Origin: Pseudorhodoferax aquiterrae
GTDB lineage: Bacteria; Pseudomonadota; Gammaproteobacteria; Burkholderiales; Burkholderiaceae_C
DNA: 64,000 nt
Direction of reading: 5' to 3'
Assembly (NCBI RefSeq): GCF_014652235.1
Contig: NZ_BMYK01000004.1
Span: 62,001 to 126,000 of the forward strand
Under the pieces are notes generated by a model that was not told the origin of the DNA, ran no database searches, and was given only the letters and a program-made list of their open reading frames with translations. The position numbers and the translations under genes are program-made. Position 1 is the stretch's first letter. Every line of letters starts with the position of its first letter. This document shows, one piece after another, positions 1-10,478 of this stretch.

Positions 1-963
1 CCGGGCGGAGAAGCCCTGGATCGAGCCGTCCAGCATCATCTTGACGAGGCCGTAGCGCAGCCGGTCGGTGTTGCGCGCCATCAGCGCCTTCACATGCTCG
101 GCGCCGGCCTGGGCCGCGTGCGTGCCGTGGAAGGCCTGGAAGGCCGGCAGGATGCGGATGGAGACGGCGTCGTCGGCCAGCGCCGCCTCGAGCACGCGCA
201 CATCGTCCTCGCCCAGCTTGTTGACGAGGTCGGTGGCGGTGGTCACGCCCTGGCGGCAGGCCAGCCGCGCGAACGAGCGCACGCCGGCCTCGGTCATGGG
301 CGCCAGCAGGCCGGCATTGCCGATCTTGCGCAGCACCAGGAACATGGCGGCCGGTTCCTGCAGTTCGCCCGTGGGCTCGCCGGCCCGGGCATGGCCGGCC
401 GCGAACTTGACCACGCCTTCGACCTCGTTGTCGCGCGTGATCTCGGCGATGCGCAGCATGGCCGTGTTCACGTTCATGAGGTGGCCGTTGGCGTGCGCGA
501 TGATGATGGGCCGCGTGGTGCTGGCGCGGTCCAGGTGTTCCACCGTCATGCGCTCGCCGCCGAAGTAAATCGGGTCAAAGCCCCAGGCGATCAGCGGCGC
601 GCCAGCGCCCTGGCCCGCGGCGTCCATGCGCGCCGAGACCTCGGCCAGGCGCGCGACCACGGCGTCCATCGAGCGCAGGCCCGGCCAGACCTGGCCGTCG
701 GGGTCGCGCCGGTCGAACCAGCCCGTGTACGTCCACTCCCACATGCTGCCTTCCTTGAGGTGGCAGTGGCCTTCGACCAGCCCGGGCATCAGCACCTTGT
801 CGGCGAAGCGTTCGTCCAGTTCGTAGGGGCCCCAGGCGGCGCAGCGTTCCAGGTCGCCGACGGCCAGGATGCGGCCCTCGCGCACGGCCACGTGGGTGGC
901 TTCGGGTTGGCCGGCTTCGAGCGTGATGATCTTGCGGGCGCGGTAGACGGTGGTCGTGGTCAT
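1..963 (-). CDS. Amidohydrolase (YtcJ-like, amidohydrolase-3 family), 3' end beyond window
   Basis: Reading leftward from an ATG at 963 the frame stays open to base 1, giving 321 residues with no stop, so the gene runs off the window. The N-terminus has the beta-sandwich entry typical of amidohydrolases (RARKIITLEAGQPEATHVAV). The metal-binding HxH follows at about residue 66 in LVEGHCHLKEGS, and KMMLDGSIQGFSA near the truncation is typical of the YtcJ-like group, which hydrolyses amide or carbamate bonds in a metal-dependent TIM barrel. It lies 15 bases downstream of a peptide ABC transporter on the same strand, so it probably acts on the imported compound. Substrate unknown; family call is firm. 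Confidence 0.85.
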   Translation of the reverse strand, partial: MTTTTVYRARKIITLEAGQPEATHVAVREGRILAVGDLERCAAWGPYELDERFADKVLMPGLVEGHCHLKEGSMWEWTYTGWFDRRDPDGQVWPGLRSMDAVVARLAEVSARMDAAGQGAGAPLIAWGFDPIYFGGERMTVEHLDRASTTRPIIIAHANGHLMNVNTAMLRIAEITRDNEVEGVVKFAAGHARAGEPTGELQEPAAMFLVLRKIGNAGLLAPMTEAGVRSFARLACRQGVTTATDLVNKLGEDDVRVLEAALADDAVSIRILPAFQAFHGTHAAQAGAEHVKALMARNTDRLRYGLVKMMLDGSIQGFSAR

Positions 964-978
964 GCGGTGGAGGGGCTT

Positions 979-2003
979 TCAGGCTGGCATGGCCAGCGGT
1001 GCGACGGGCGAGCCGCCATGGTTCTCGACGCGGATGCAGCGCACCCAGTGGCCCGGCGCGGCCTCGCGCAGCGGCGGCAGCTCGGCCGCGCAGGCCGGCA
1101 CGGCCACCGGGCAGCGGCCGGCGAAGCGGCAGCCCGGCGGCGGGTTGATCGGGCTCGGTGGATCGCCCGTGAGCTTGATGCGCTGCGCGGCGCGCTGGCG
1201 CCCGCCACCCACCGTGGGCACGGCCGACATCAGCGCCACGCTGTAGGGGTGCAGCGGCTGGGCGAAGAAGGTCTTGCGCGGTGCGCGTTCCACGATCTGG
1301 CCCAGGTACATCACGGCGATGTCGTCGCAGATGTGTTCGACCACGGCCATGTCGTGCGAGATGAACAAGAAGGTCAGGCCCAGCTCCTTCTGCAGCCTGG
1401 CCAGCAGGTTCAGGATCTGCGCACGGATGGCGATGTCCAGGGCCGACACGGGTTCGTCGCAAACCACCAGCTCGGGGTTGGTGGCCAGCGCGCGCGCGAT
1501 GTTGATGCGCTGGCGCTGCCCGCCCGAGAACTGGTGCGGGAACAGGTGCTGTTGCTCGGGCCGCAGCCCGACCTGGGTGAACAGCTCGGCCACGCGCGCC
1601 TCGCGCTCGCTGGGCGTGCCGACCTGCATGAGGTCCAGCGGCGCGCGCACGGCGGCGCCGGCGCGCTGGCGCGGGTTCAGCGAGGAGAACGGGTCCTGGA
1701 ACACGATCTGCATGCGCCGGCGCGCCTGGCGCAGGGCCTCGCCGGACAGTGCGGCCAGGTCGGTGTCGCCCAGCCGCAGGCGGCCCGCCGTCACGGGCGC
1801 CAGCCGCATCACGGCCAGCGCCGTGGTGGTCTTGCCCGAGCCCGATTCGCCGACCACGGCCAGCGTGCTGCCGCGGCGCACGCTGAAGGACACGCCGTCG
1901 ACGGCCTTGACCACCTCGGGCGGCTGGAACATGCCGCTGCGCGGCCGCGGGAAATGCACCTGCAGGTCGTCCACCTGCAGCAGGGTGTCTTCGGTGCGCG
2001 CGT

Positions 2004-2007
<4 letters not shown>
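979..2007 (-). CDS. Dipeptide/oligopeptide ABC transporter ATP-binding protein (DppF/OppF type)
   Basis: A 342-residue cytoplasmic ATPase that would power peptide import as one half of a DppDF pair. Walker A GESGSGKT lies at about residues 53-60, the signature SGGQRQR at about 161-167 and Walker B LVVCDEP at about 180-186. The C-terminal oligopeptide-transporter extension with CRFAGRCP is present. The start is the ATG at 2007: it forms a 4-base ATGA overlap with the stop of the upstream ATPase, showing translational coupling. A longer in-frame opening upstream is only a shadow of that neighbouring gene. Length matches DppF/OppF proteins. Confidence 0.92.
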
Positions 2008-3025
<1,018 letters not shown>

Positions 3026-3026
<1 letters not shown>

Positions 3027-3931
3027 CACCGCTCCCGGAGTTTGGGGTTGAGCGCATCGTTGAGGCCGTCGCCGATCAGGCTGACGGCCAGCACCGTGAC
3101 GAAGATCGCGGCGCCCGGGAAGGCCACGGCCCACCAGCACGACAGCACGTACTGGCGCGCCGAGCCGATCATGAGACCCCAGCTCATCTGGTTCGGGTCG
3201 CCCAGGCCCAGGAAGGACAGGCCGGCCTCGAACAGGATCGCGGCGCCCACGGCCAGCGTGGCCGACACCACCAGCGAGGGCAGAGCGTTGGGCAGGATCA
3301 CCTTCCAGATGATGCGGGCGTCGCGCGCGCCGATGGCACGCTCGGCGCGCACGAATTCCAGGCTCTTGGTCTTGAGGAACTCGGCCCGCGCGAGCCGCGC
3401 CGTGCCGGGCCAGCTCACGATGCCGATGGCCAGCGTGACCGTGACGAGCGAGGGCGAGAACAGCGTGACCACCACCATCGCGAACAGCAGCGCCGGCAGG
3501 ACCTGGAAGAACTCGGTCACGCGCATCAGCAGCGCGTCCACGCGGCCGCCGTAGTAGCCTGCCAGCGCGCCCAGCGAGACGCCGATGGCCACCGACAGCA
3601 GTGCTGCGAAGGCGCCCACCAGCAGCGTGGCGCGGCCGCCGTAGACGATGCCGGTCAGCACGTCGCGGCCGAGCTGGTCGCTGCCCAGCCAGGCCTCCTC
3701 GCTGAAGGGCGGCGTCAGCGGCATGGTGCGGATCTCGAAGGGGTCGGCCGGGTAGACCCAGGGGCCTGCGATGGCCACGAGCAGCACGGCGGCCAGCATG
3801 ACCAGGCCGGCGATGGCCGCGGGATTGCGCAGGAACATGCGCAGCGCTTCGCGCGCCGGGTGTTCTGCCTGGACGGCCGTGGCCGGCCGTGCGGCGGGCA
3901 GCGGGGAGACGGGTGGGGCGGTGGTGCTCAT
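3026..3931 (-). CDS. Dipeptide/oligopeptide ABC transporter permease (DppC/OppC type)
   Basis: A 301-residue inner-membrane permease. After a proline/alanine-rich cytoplasmic N-terminus comes the first transmembrane segment ([20 protein letters not shown]), a periplasmic loop ([18 protein letters not shown], a DppC hallmark) and a core of about five further helices. The EAA-type loop contacting the ATPases is visible around [24 protein letters not shown]. Its stop overlaps the dppD-like start by one base, and its own start lies 10 bases after the dppB-like stop, so translation is tightly coupled. Substrate class peptide-like by family; the exact ligand cannot be read. Confidence 0.92.
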
Positions 3932-3941
3932 GGTCGTGCCT

Positions 3942-4919
3942 TCAAGCGGTCTTGATGCGGGGGTCGATGAGGCGGTAGGCGAGGTCGGTGAGCAGGTTCA
4001 TGACCACCACCACGATGGAGGAGAACAGCAGCACGCCGAGGATGGTCGGGTAGTCGCGCCGCAGCACCGAGTCGAAGGCCAGGCGGCCCAGGCCGGGCCA
4101 GTTGAAGACCGTCTCCACGATGATGGCGCCGGCCATCACGTTGCCGAACTGCAGGCCCAGCATGGTGACCACCGGCAGCAGCGCGTTGCGCAGCGCGTGC
4201 TTGTAGAGCACCACGTGGTCTGCGAGGCCCTTGGCGCGCGCGGTGCGGATGTAGTCCGAGCCCAGCACGTCCAGCATGGACGAGCGCGCCAGCCGGCTGT
4301 ACTGCGCGAGGTAGACCAGGGCCAGCGTGACGGTGGGCAGCACCAGGTGGTGCAGCACGTCCAGCACGTCGGCCAGGCCGCTGGCGCCGACCGAGTCGGC
4401 CGAGCGCATGCCGGCCACGGGCAGGATGGGCAGCCAGGACGCGAACAGCAGCACCAGCATCATGCCGGTCCAGAACACCGGTGCGGCGAAGCCCACCAGC
4501 GAGAGCACCGTGATGCACTGCGACAGCAGGCCGTTGGGCCGGCGCGCCGACAGCACGCCCAGCAGCGTACCGGCCAGAAAGGCCAGCAGCACGGCCGAGA
4601 CCACCAGCAGCAGCGTGGCGGGCACGCGCTCGAAGATCATCTGCGCCACCGGCAGGTTGAAGAAGTACGAGTAGCCCAGGTCGCCGCCCAGCACGCGTCC
4701 CAGGTAGATGCCCAGCTGTGCAGGCAGCGAGCGGTCCAGGCCGTACTGGGTACGCAGCTGGGCCATGAGTTCGGGGCTCATGCCGCCGCTGGCGCCGGCG
4801 ATGGTCTCGACCGGATCGCCGGGTGCGGCATGCACCAGCATGAAGTTCAGCACCACCACGGCCAGCACCAGCAGGAAGCCCTGGAGCAGGCGGGTTGCAA
4901 GAGCACGCAGCATGTTCAT
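3942..4919 (-). CDS. Dipeptide/oligopeptide ABC transporter permease (DppB/OppB type)
   Basis: A 325-residue membrane permease with the DppB layout: an N-terminal helix, then the periplasmic region with HAAPGDPVETIAGASGG and LGYSYFFNLPV, then five helices. The EAA loop reads YIRTARAKGLADHVVLYKHALRNALLP and the C-terminus YRLIDPRIKTA is typical of the family. The start is taken as ATG 4919 (MNMLRALATR); an ATG two codons later at 4913 is equally possible. The frame extends upstream to 5192, but that stretch is low-complexity, not family-like, and lies in the gap after the binding protein. Confidence 0.92.
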   Translation of the reverse strand: MNMLRALATRLLQGFLLVLAVVVLNFMLVHAAPGDPVETIAGASGGMSPELMAQLRTQYGLDRSLPAQLGIYLGRVLGGDLGYSYFFNLPVAQMIFERVPATLLLVVSAVLLAFLAGTLLGVLSARRPNGLLSQCITVLSLVGFAAPVFWTGMMLVLLFASWLPILPVAGMRSADSVGASGLADVLDVLHHLVLPTVTLALVYLAQYSRLARSSMLDVLGSDYIRTARAKGLADHVVLYKHALRNALLPVVTMLGLQFGNVMAGAIIVETVFNWPGLGRLAFDSVLRRDYPTILGVLLFSSIVVVVMNLLTDLAYRLIDPRIKTA

Positions 4920-5208
4920 GTCATCGAAGGGGTGGGTGGGTGGAGGGAGGGGCCAGTAGGGGCAGTGTGTGCAGGCCGTTTGAACCGGGACTTCGCCCAT
5001 GCGCTGCATGCGCAAGCGGCACGCCGTCGGCTGACGCGGTGCACGCGAGCGCGGGCAGGAGCACCCGCGTCGGCGGCATGTCCGGGCACCCGGTCCCGCC
5101 GGCGCAGAGGCCGCCGTCGCGCGATGCCGCCCGCGTGGCGAACAGCGGCCTGCGCGTGCTGCAATGGACCGGCCAGGCGCATGTCGGCACAAGGCTGGCG
5201 CCGTCCGC

Positions 5209-6807
5209 TTACTTCAGGAAGACCTCGTCGTACGGGGCCGCGGGTCCCCAGATCGTGGTCGGCACGTTGCCCACGTTCTTGCGCGTGGCCGTGTAGTAGG
5301 GCGAGTTGTTGATGAAGACGATGGGCACCTCGTCCGTCACGATCTTCTGGAAGGTGGCGTAGTAGGCCTTGCGTTTGGTCTCGTCCATGATGCCGCCGGC
5401 CGTGTTGAGCAGCTCGTCGACCTGTGCGTTCTTGTACGACTGGGTGTTGGTCCAGACCACCGGCTTGATGTTGGTGGACAGGTAGGTGCGGTGCACGCCG
5501 ATCACCGGGTCGCCCCAGTTGAACACTGTGTCCATGGACAGGTCGAAGTCGTGCGTGGCCAGCCGCTTGGCCCAGGCCGGGAAGTCGGCCGAGGCGCGCA
5601 CCTCCACCGTCACACCGATCTTCTTGAGCTGGGCGCGCACATACTCGGCGACGTTCTTCTGCTGCTCGTCCACGCCGGGCAGGTAGTCGATGCTGATCTT
5701 GAAGCGCTCGCCGTTGCCGCCCGCCTTGAGGCCGGCCTCGTCCAGCAGCGCGGCGGCCTTCTTGAGGTCCACCGGATAGCGCACGAGGTCGGCCACCGCG
5801 AACGGGCTGCTGGCCACGAGGGGGCCGTCGGCCGGCGCGGCGAAGCCGCCCATCAAGGCCTTGGTGATGAAGTTCTTGTCGATGGCATAGGCGATGGCCT
5901 TGCGCACGCGCACGTCGTCCAGCGGCTTCTTGGCGGTGTTGATGGCCAGCCAGTTGATGGCGCCGATGCCCTCGAAACCCTTGTTCGTGAGCGCGATGTT
6001 GGGGTTGTTCTGCAGCCGCTTGAGATCGATGGAGACGGCCACGTAGGGCACCATCTGGATGTCGCCGCGCTCCAGCCCCAGCAGCAGGCTGGAGGTGTCG
6101 GGCACGATGTTCATGATGACCTTGTCCAGGTAGGGCTTGCCGGGCAGGAAGAACTTGTCGAAGCGCTCCATCACGATGCGCTGGCCGGCGCGGAACTCGA
6201 CCAGCTTGAACGGCCCGGAGCCCACGACGTCGGCCGTGTTGCGCGGGTGGGCCTTGAGGTCGGTGCCGTCGCCGTACACGTGCTTGGGCAGGATGGGCGC
6301 GAGCGCCGGGCTCATCGCCAGCAGGATCGCCGGGTGCGGCTGGCTCATGCGGATGATGGCCGTGTACGGGTCCGGCGTCTCGACCTTCTCCACCGGCGCC
6401 AGCATGGTCTGGAACGGGTGGTTGGCCTTGACGGCCATGATGGAGAAGGCCACGTCTTCCGAGGTGATGGGCTTGCCGTCGTGGAACACGGCGTTCTTGC
6501 GCAGGTTCAGCGTGAGCGACTTGCCGTCCTCCGCCAGCTTCCACGATTCGGCCAGGTAGGGCTGGGGCTGCCACTTGTCGTCGTAGCGCAGGGGGCTGGC
6601 GAACAGCTGCGTGGAGGGCATGGCCGTGGCGATGCCGGACTGCACCGCACCATTGAGGTGGCGTGGCACCTGGGTGCTGCCCACCACCAGCGTGCCGCCC
6701 TTCTTGGGCTGCTCCTGGGCCTGGGCCGGCAAGGCCGCCGCGGCCAGCGCTGCGGCGGCGAGAGCGATGCTGCCGAGGGCGCGGCGGCGCAGGGAAAACG
6801 AACGCAT
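5209..6807 (-). CDS. ABC transporter periplasmic peptide-binding protein (DppA/SBP family 5)
   Basis: A 532-residue extracytoplasmic binding protein that delivers ligand to the permease pair encoded downstream. The start at 6807 is set by a strong AGAGGAG ribosome site 6 bases before it and by an immediate signal peptide (MRSFSLRRRALGS, then an alanine-rich core ending ALPAQA before QEQPKKGG). The mature chain has the family pattern KKGGTLVVG, KWQPQPYLAESWKLAEDGKSLTLNLRKNAVFHDGKPITSEDV and KAIAYAID. About 289 bases without a gene separate it from the permease genes, more than elsewhere in the operon. The ligand could be a peptide or another amide that the adjacent amidohydrolase then cleaves. 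Confidence 0.92.
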   Translation of the reverse strand: MRSFSLRRRALGSIALAAAALAAAALPAQAQEQPKKGGTLVVGSTQVPRHLNGAVQSGIATAMPSTQLFASPLRYDDKWQPQPYLAESWKLAEDGKSLTLNLRKNAVFHDGKPITSEDVAFSIMAVKANHPFQTMLAPVEKVETPDPYTAIIRMSQPHPAILLAMSPALAPILPKHVYGDGTDLKAHPRNTADVVGSGPFKLVEFRAGQRIVMERFDKFFLPGKPYLDKVIMNIVPDTSSLLLGLERGDIQMVPYVAVSIDLKRLQNNPNIALTNKGFEGIGAINWLAINTAKKPLDDVRVRKAIAYAIDKNFITKALMGGFAAPADGPLVASSPFAVADLVRYPVDLKKAAALLDEAGLKAGGNGERFKISIDYLPGVDEQQKNVAEYVRAQLKKIGVTVEVRASADFPAWAKRLATHDFDLSMDTVFNWGDPVIGVHRTYLSTNIKPVVWTNTQSYKNAQVDELLNTAGGIMDETKRKAYYATFQKIVTDEVPIVFINNSPYYTATRKNVGNVPTTIWGPAAPYDEVFLK

Positions 6808-6951
6808 GCGGAACTCCTCTGGTCGGTTGGCCACGCCCATCGCGGCCTTGCGCCAACGATACGCAGGAAGCACACCAAGCACGCATGCCACAGGCGATGA
6901 ACTGCTGGTGCCAGAGGGGCAGTGTTTTCCCTGCCACGCACCTTCGCTGTG

Positions 6952-8382
6952 CTATTTCTCGTCGCGCAGCCAGTACCACTTGTAGAGCGCGCGCTGGCCC
7001 ATGCGCCGGAACGGCGCCAGCAGCGGCGAGCGCAGCACGCCGAAGGCGTTGGGGTACTCCAACGGCCCGTCGTAGATGGGCAGGGAGAATACCGCGCGCT
7101 CGGCGTCCTGGCCCGTCACGCGCTGGGCCAGTCGCTTGCCGGCCCAGGTGGAGAAGGACACGCCGTTGCCGCCGTAGCCCACGGCGTACCAGATGGTCTG
7201 CGCCGGGTCGGGCCGCGTGATGCGCGGCATCATGTCGTGGCTCACGTCCACCCAGCCCCACCAGGAGTGGTCGATCGCGATGCCGGCCAGCGGCGGGAAC
7301 TTGCGCGCGATCGCATCCGTCAGCAGCTTGAGGTGCACGGGCGCCTCGGCATCGGCGCCCGTGACGGCGCTGCGGCTGCCCAGCTGCAGCCGGCGGCCAG
7401 GCAGGAAGCGGTAGTAAAAACGCAGCGTGCGCGTGTCGGTCAGGAAGGTCTCGTTGCGCACGCCGCAGGCCGCCAGCTCCGCGGCCGTCAGCTCGCGCGT
7501 GACGACCGAGTTCGACAGGATCGGCATGATCTTGTTCTTGAGCAGCGGGTGCAGCCGCTGGCCGGTGTAGCCGCCCGTGCACACGGCCACGCGGCGCGCG
7601 CGCACGGTGCCGCCCGGCGTGCGCAGATGGTGCACGCCGGCAACCGTCTTCCAGCCCTGCACGGGGCTGGCCGGATGCACCTTCACGCCCAGCGCACGCG
7701 CGCGGCGCATCAGGCCGAAGGTGAACTTGAGCGGATGGATGCCGATGCCGTGCTCTTCCCACATGGCACCGGCGGCCTCGCGTTCGCCGCAGAACTCCTC
7801 GTGGATCTGGCCGGGCGTGAGCATGCGCGTGCGGTAGCCGAACTGCTCGTTCATCACGCGCGACTCGCTGCGCAGGTAGTCCATCTTCTCGGGCCGGTGC
7901 GCCACGTAGAGATGGCCGCCGTCGTAGGCATCGCAGTCGATCTGGCGCGTGAGCTCGGCGAAGTTCTCGAAGCCCGTGCGGATCTCGCGGTCCAGCGCGC
8001 GCGCGGTGTCCAGGCCCCAGCGTTCTATCCACTGGCCGCGTTTGAGCCGGCCGCTGGCGTTCTGGCCCTGGCCGCCGCTGCGGCTGGAGCAGCCCCAGGC
8101 GGTCTGGTTGGCCTCCAGCACCACGGCGGCGATGCCGTGCTCCTGCGCGAGGTACAGCGCGGTGGACATGCCGGTCGCGCCGGCGCCGATGACGACCACG
8201 TCGGCATCGAAGTCGCCGCGCACGGGGCCGTCGTCGGCCGGCGGCTGGCCGGCGCTGGCCACCCACCAGGTCGGTGCGTAGGCACGCCCCGCACCAGGGT
8301 CGGGTGCGACCAGCGGGTCGTAACGTGGGTCGTAGCGCCGCTCGGCCGGACTGTCGGCCGTGGGGAAGGGCAGGCTGCTCAT
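6952..8382 (-). CDS. tauY: FAD-dependent oxidoreductase, probable taurine dehydrogenase large subunit TauY
   Basis: A 476-residue DadA/DAO-type flavoprotein. The FAD-binding Rossmann fingerprint VIGAGATGMSTALYLAQ lies at about residues 64-80, followed by WGCSSRSGGQGQNASG, the second flavin contact typical of amine-oxidising members. It has no signal peptide. Family alone would allow gamma-glutamylputrescine oxidase or another amine dehydrogenase. The taurine call comes from context: it follows a small NTF2-fold gene by 4 bases, and a MocR regulator plus tauABC lie divergently beside it, as in known tauR-tauABC-tauXY clusters. TauXY deaminates taurine to sulfoacetaldehyde with a cytochrome-type acceptor. 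Fold certain, substrate inferred. Confidence 0.72.
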   Translation of the reverse strand: MSSLPFPTADSPAERRYDPRYDPLVAPDPGAGRAYAPTWWVASAGQPPADDGPVRGDFDADVVVIGAGATGMSTALYLAQEHGIAAVVLEANQTAWGCSSRSGGQGQNASGRLKRGQWIERWGLDTARALDREIRTGFENFAELTRQIDCDAYDGGHLYVAHRPEKMDYLRSESRVMNEQFGYRTRMLTPGQIHEEFCGEREAAGAMWEEHGIGIHPLKFTFGLMRRARALGVKVHPASPVQGWKTVAGVHHLRTPGGTVRARRVAVCTGGYTGQRLHPLLKNKIMPILSNSVVTRELTAAELAACGVRNETFLTDTRTLRFYYRFLPGRRLQLGSRSAVTGADAEAPVHLKLLTDAIARKFPPLAGIAIDHSWWGWVDVSHDMMPRITRPDPAQTIWYAVGYGGNGVSFSTWAGKRLAQRVTGQDAERAVFSLPIYDGPLEYPNAFGVLRSPLLAPFRRMGQRALYKWYWLRDEK

Positions 8383-8386
8383 CGTC

Positions 8387-8785
8387 TCAACGCGCCGGCA
8401 GGTTGGGGCGCGTCTTGCGGAACACGTTCTTCAGGTGGATCTTGCCGTTCCTGAAGGTGAACAGGTCCACGCCGTCGACCTCCACGCGCGTGCCGTCGGC
8501 GGCGGTGCCCGTGAAGGTCCATTCGGACACGCCGAAATCGCCCTGCACGAAGTGCTTGCCGTTGCGCCACTGCGCGTCGGGCATGGTCTCCCAGGCCACC
8601 GGGAAGGCCTTGCGCACCGCCGCCGCGCCCACATGGCGCGTGCCGCAGGCGTCCGGTCCGCCGGCGGTCTGGAAGATGCAGTCCTCGGTCATGAAGGACA
8701 TCAGGGCCTCGAGATCGTGGCGGTTCCAGGCATCGCTGAAGGCGGCCAGGGTGGCTTCGGTGACGGGCGGGTGGGTGGTGCTCAA
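8387..8785 (-). CDS. tauX: NTF2/SnoaL-fold protein, probable taurine dehydrogenase small subunit TauX
   Basis: A 132-residue protein of the NTF2-like cone fold: AFSDAWNRHDLEALMSFMTEDCIFQTAGG at the N-terminus, and WTFTGTAADGTRVEVDGVDLFTFRNGKIHLKNVFRKTRP as the C-terminal sheet. It is the first gene of a two-gene unit and ends 4 bases before the FAD oxidoreductase, so the two are co-translated. On its own it would be a SnoaL-like protein of unknown role. Beside tauY, tauR and tauABC it fits the small subunit of the heterodimeric taurine dehydrogenase. It is transcribed away from tauR across a region with a 10-base direct repeat. Confidence 0.7.
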   Translation of the reverse strand: MSTTHPPVTEATLAAFSDAWNRHDLEALMSFMTEDCIFQTAGGPDACGTRHVGAAAVRKAFPVAWETMPDAQWRNGKHFVQGDFGVSEWTFTGTAADGTRVEVDGVDLFTFRNGKIHLKNVFRKTRPNLPAR

Positions 8786-8843
8786 GACGCTCTCCTGTTC
8801 AGGTTGCGTCGCAGGTTAGGCAATTGATCCGCGCGGCGATAGT

Positions 8844-8876
8844 GCCAGTGGGCCCCAATCCACCACGCCAGTGGGC
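8844..8876. promoter_or_regulatory. Direct-repeat candidate operator for the MocR regulator (tauX-tauR intergenic)
   Basis: The 10-base word GCCAGTGGGC occurs exactly at 8844-8853 and again at 8867-8876, 23 bases apart, about two helical turns. It lies in the 130-base gap between the divergent tauX and tauR starts. MocR-type regulators commonly bind pairs of direct repeats spaced by about two turns, so this is a reasonable binding site controlling both directions. The repeat is seen directly; the role is inferred. Confidence 0.5.
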
Positions 8877-8915
8877 GGTCGGCGGGGCGCGCGCTGGCGC
8901 TAGACTGCGCCTCCC

Positions 8916-10439
8916 ATGAGCACCCCCGGCGCCGACGCGCACCACCAATGGGCCAGGCTGTTCGTCGTGCCCGAGCAGCCCGGCCTGCCGCTGCAGGGCC
9001 GCCTGCGGCTGGCCATCGTGCAGCCCATCCTGGAGGGGCGGCTGCCGGCTGGCGCGGCGATGCCGTCCTCGCGCGAACTCTCGCGCCTGCTGGGCCTGTC
9101 GCGCAACACGGCCACGGCGGCCTACCAGCAGCTGATCGACGAAGGCTTCCTGGAGGCGCGCGCGCGCAGCGGCGTGTTCGTGGCGCGCAACGCGCGGCCC
9201 GCCAGCGTGGGCGCCACGCCGCCGGCCAGCTTCGGCAGCGGCGGCGGTGTGGCACCGGACTGGGGCGCGCGCGTGCTGCGCTCGCTGGCCGATGCGCCCA
9301 CGCTGTCCAAGCCCGAGCGCTGGCGCGAGGTGCCCTATCCCTTCGTCTATGGCACGCACGATCCCGAGCTGTTTCCGATCGAGGGTTTCCGCGAATGCTG
9401 CACGCGCAGCCTGGCGCGTGCCCAGCTCGCGCAATGGACGCCGGACTTCGAGACCGACGACGTGCCCGACCTGATCGAGCAGATCCGCCTGCACCTCCTG
9501 CCCAAGCGTGGCGTGTTCGCGCTCAAGGAAGAGATCCTCGTCACCGTGGGCGCGCAGCAGGCCTTCCAGCTGCTGGCCGATGCGCTGCTGGACGAGCGCC
9601 AGCGCCTGGGCTTCGAGGAGCCCGGCCACCCGCATGCGCGCAACACCTTCTCGCTGCGCCGGCCGCGCTGGGTGCCGGTGGCGGTGGACGGCGAGGGCGT
9701 GGTGGTGGACACGCTGGCGCCGCTGGACTATCTGTTCGTCACGCCCTCGCACCAGAGCCCCACCACGGCCACGCTGTCGCTCACGCGGCGCGAGTGGCTG
9801 CTGCGCAAGGCCGAGCTGGCCAACTTCGTGATCATCGAAGACGACTACGAGGCCGAGAACCTCTACGAGGGCGCGCCCATGCCCGCGCTCAAGAGCCTGG
9901 ACAAGAGCGGCCGCGTGGTCTACGTGGGCTCGCTGTCCAAGAGCCTGTCGCCGGCCATGCGGCTGGGCTACATCGTCGCGCCGCGCGCGCTGATCCGCGA
10001 GTTGCGCCTGCTGCGCCATGCCATGGTGCGGCACCCGAGCGCCTTCCTGCAGCATGCCTACGCGCTGTTCATCTCGCTGGGCCACCATGAATCGCATGCG
10101 CGCCGCGTCAACCTCGTGATGCAGGAGCGCGTGCAGCAGGTGGCGCGCGCGCTGCGCACGCAGCTGCCCGACTTCGCGTTCGAACTGCCGCGCGGCGGCG
10201 CCTCGATGTGGGTCAACGCCCCGGCCTGGGTGGACGGCGCCGAGCTGGCCACCATCGCGCAGCGCCACGGCGTGCTGATCGAGCCGGGTGACGTGTTCTT
10301 CCAGCACCCGCCCTATCCCTGCCCGCATTTCCGGCTGCGGCTGTCGTCCATCCCCACCGAGCGCATCGACGATGGCATCGCCGCCTTGGCCAAGGCCGTG
10401 GACGAACTCGCGGCGGCGCGCGGCGCGCGACGCGCCTGA
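8916..10439 (+). CDS. tauR: MocR-family (GntR HTH + aminotransferase domain) regulator, probable TauR
   Basis: A 507-residue fusion regulator. Residues about 20-95 form a GntR winged helix (PLQGRLRLAIVQPILEGRLPAGAAMPSSRELSRLLGLSRNTATAAYQQLIDEGFLEAR). The remainder is a fold-type-I aminotransferase-like domain with the pyridoxal phosphate lysine in VYVGSLSKSLSPAMRLGYIV and the ligand contacts IIEDDYEAE. MocR proteins sense PLP or an amine-PLP adduct; TauR of alphaproteobacteria activates taurine genes. Here it lies between the tauXY-like pair and tauABC, supporting that assignment. PdxR or GabR would be the alternatives by sequence alone. Confidence 0.78.
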   Translation: MSTPGADAHHQWARLFVVPEQPGLPLQGRLRLAIVQPILEGRLPAGAAMPSSRELSRLLGLSRNTATAAYQQLIDEGFLEARARSGVFVARNARPASVGATPPASFGSGGGVAPDWGARVLRSLADAPTLSKPERWREVPYPFVYGTHDPELFPIEGFRECCTRSLARAQLAQWTPDFETDDVPDLIEQIRLHLLPKRGVFALKEEILVTVGAQQAFQLLADALLDERQRLGFEEPGHPHARNTFSLRRPRWVPVAVDGEGVVVDTLAPLDYLFVTPSHQSPTTATLSLTRREWLLRKAELANFVIIEDDYEAENLYEGAPMPALKSLDKSGRVVYVGSLSKSLSPAMRLGYIVAPRALIRELRLLRHAMVRHPSAFLQHAYALFISLGHHESHARRVNLVMQERVQQVARALRTQLPDFAFELPRGGASMWVNAPAWVDGAELATIAQRHGVLIEPGDVFFQHPPYPCPHFRLRLSSIPTERIDDGIAALAKAVDELAAARGARRA

Positions 10440-10451
10440 ACGGGTCCGCGC

Positions 10452-10478
10452 GCGGCGCACGGCACCGGTGCGTGCCGC
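10452..10478 (+). terminator. Imperfect GC hairpin just after tauR, possible terminator
   Basis: Thirteen bases after the tauR stop the sequence can fold with GCACC pairing GGTGC, GCAC pairing GTGC and an outer GCG/CGC pair, interrupted by small bulges. There is no following run of T, so it is not a standard intrinsic terminator. It may only slow or separate transcription between tauR and tauA. Confidence 0.25.

Noticed and set aside
4920-5208. A small gene in the 289-base gap between dppA-like and dppB-like genes
   Set aside because: Frames there are low-complexity, lack ribosome sites and resemble no family.
4916-8266. A 1116-codon minus-strand frame
   Set aside because: It spans the binding protein and FAD oxidoreductase in another frame, with Arg/Pro-rich low-complexity composition; no family motif appears.
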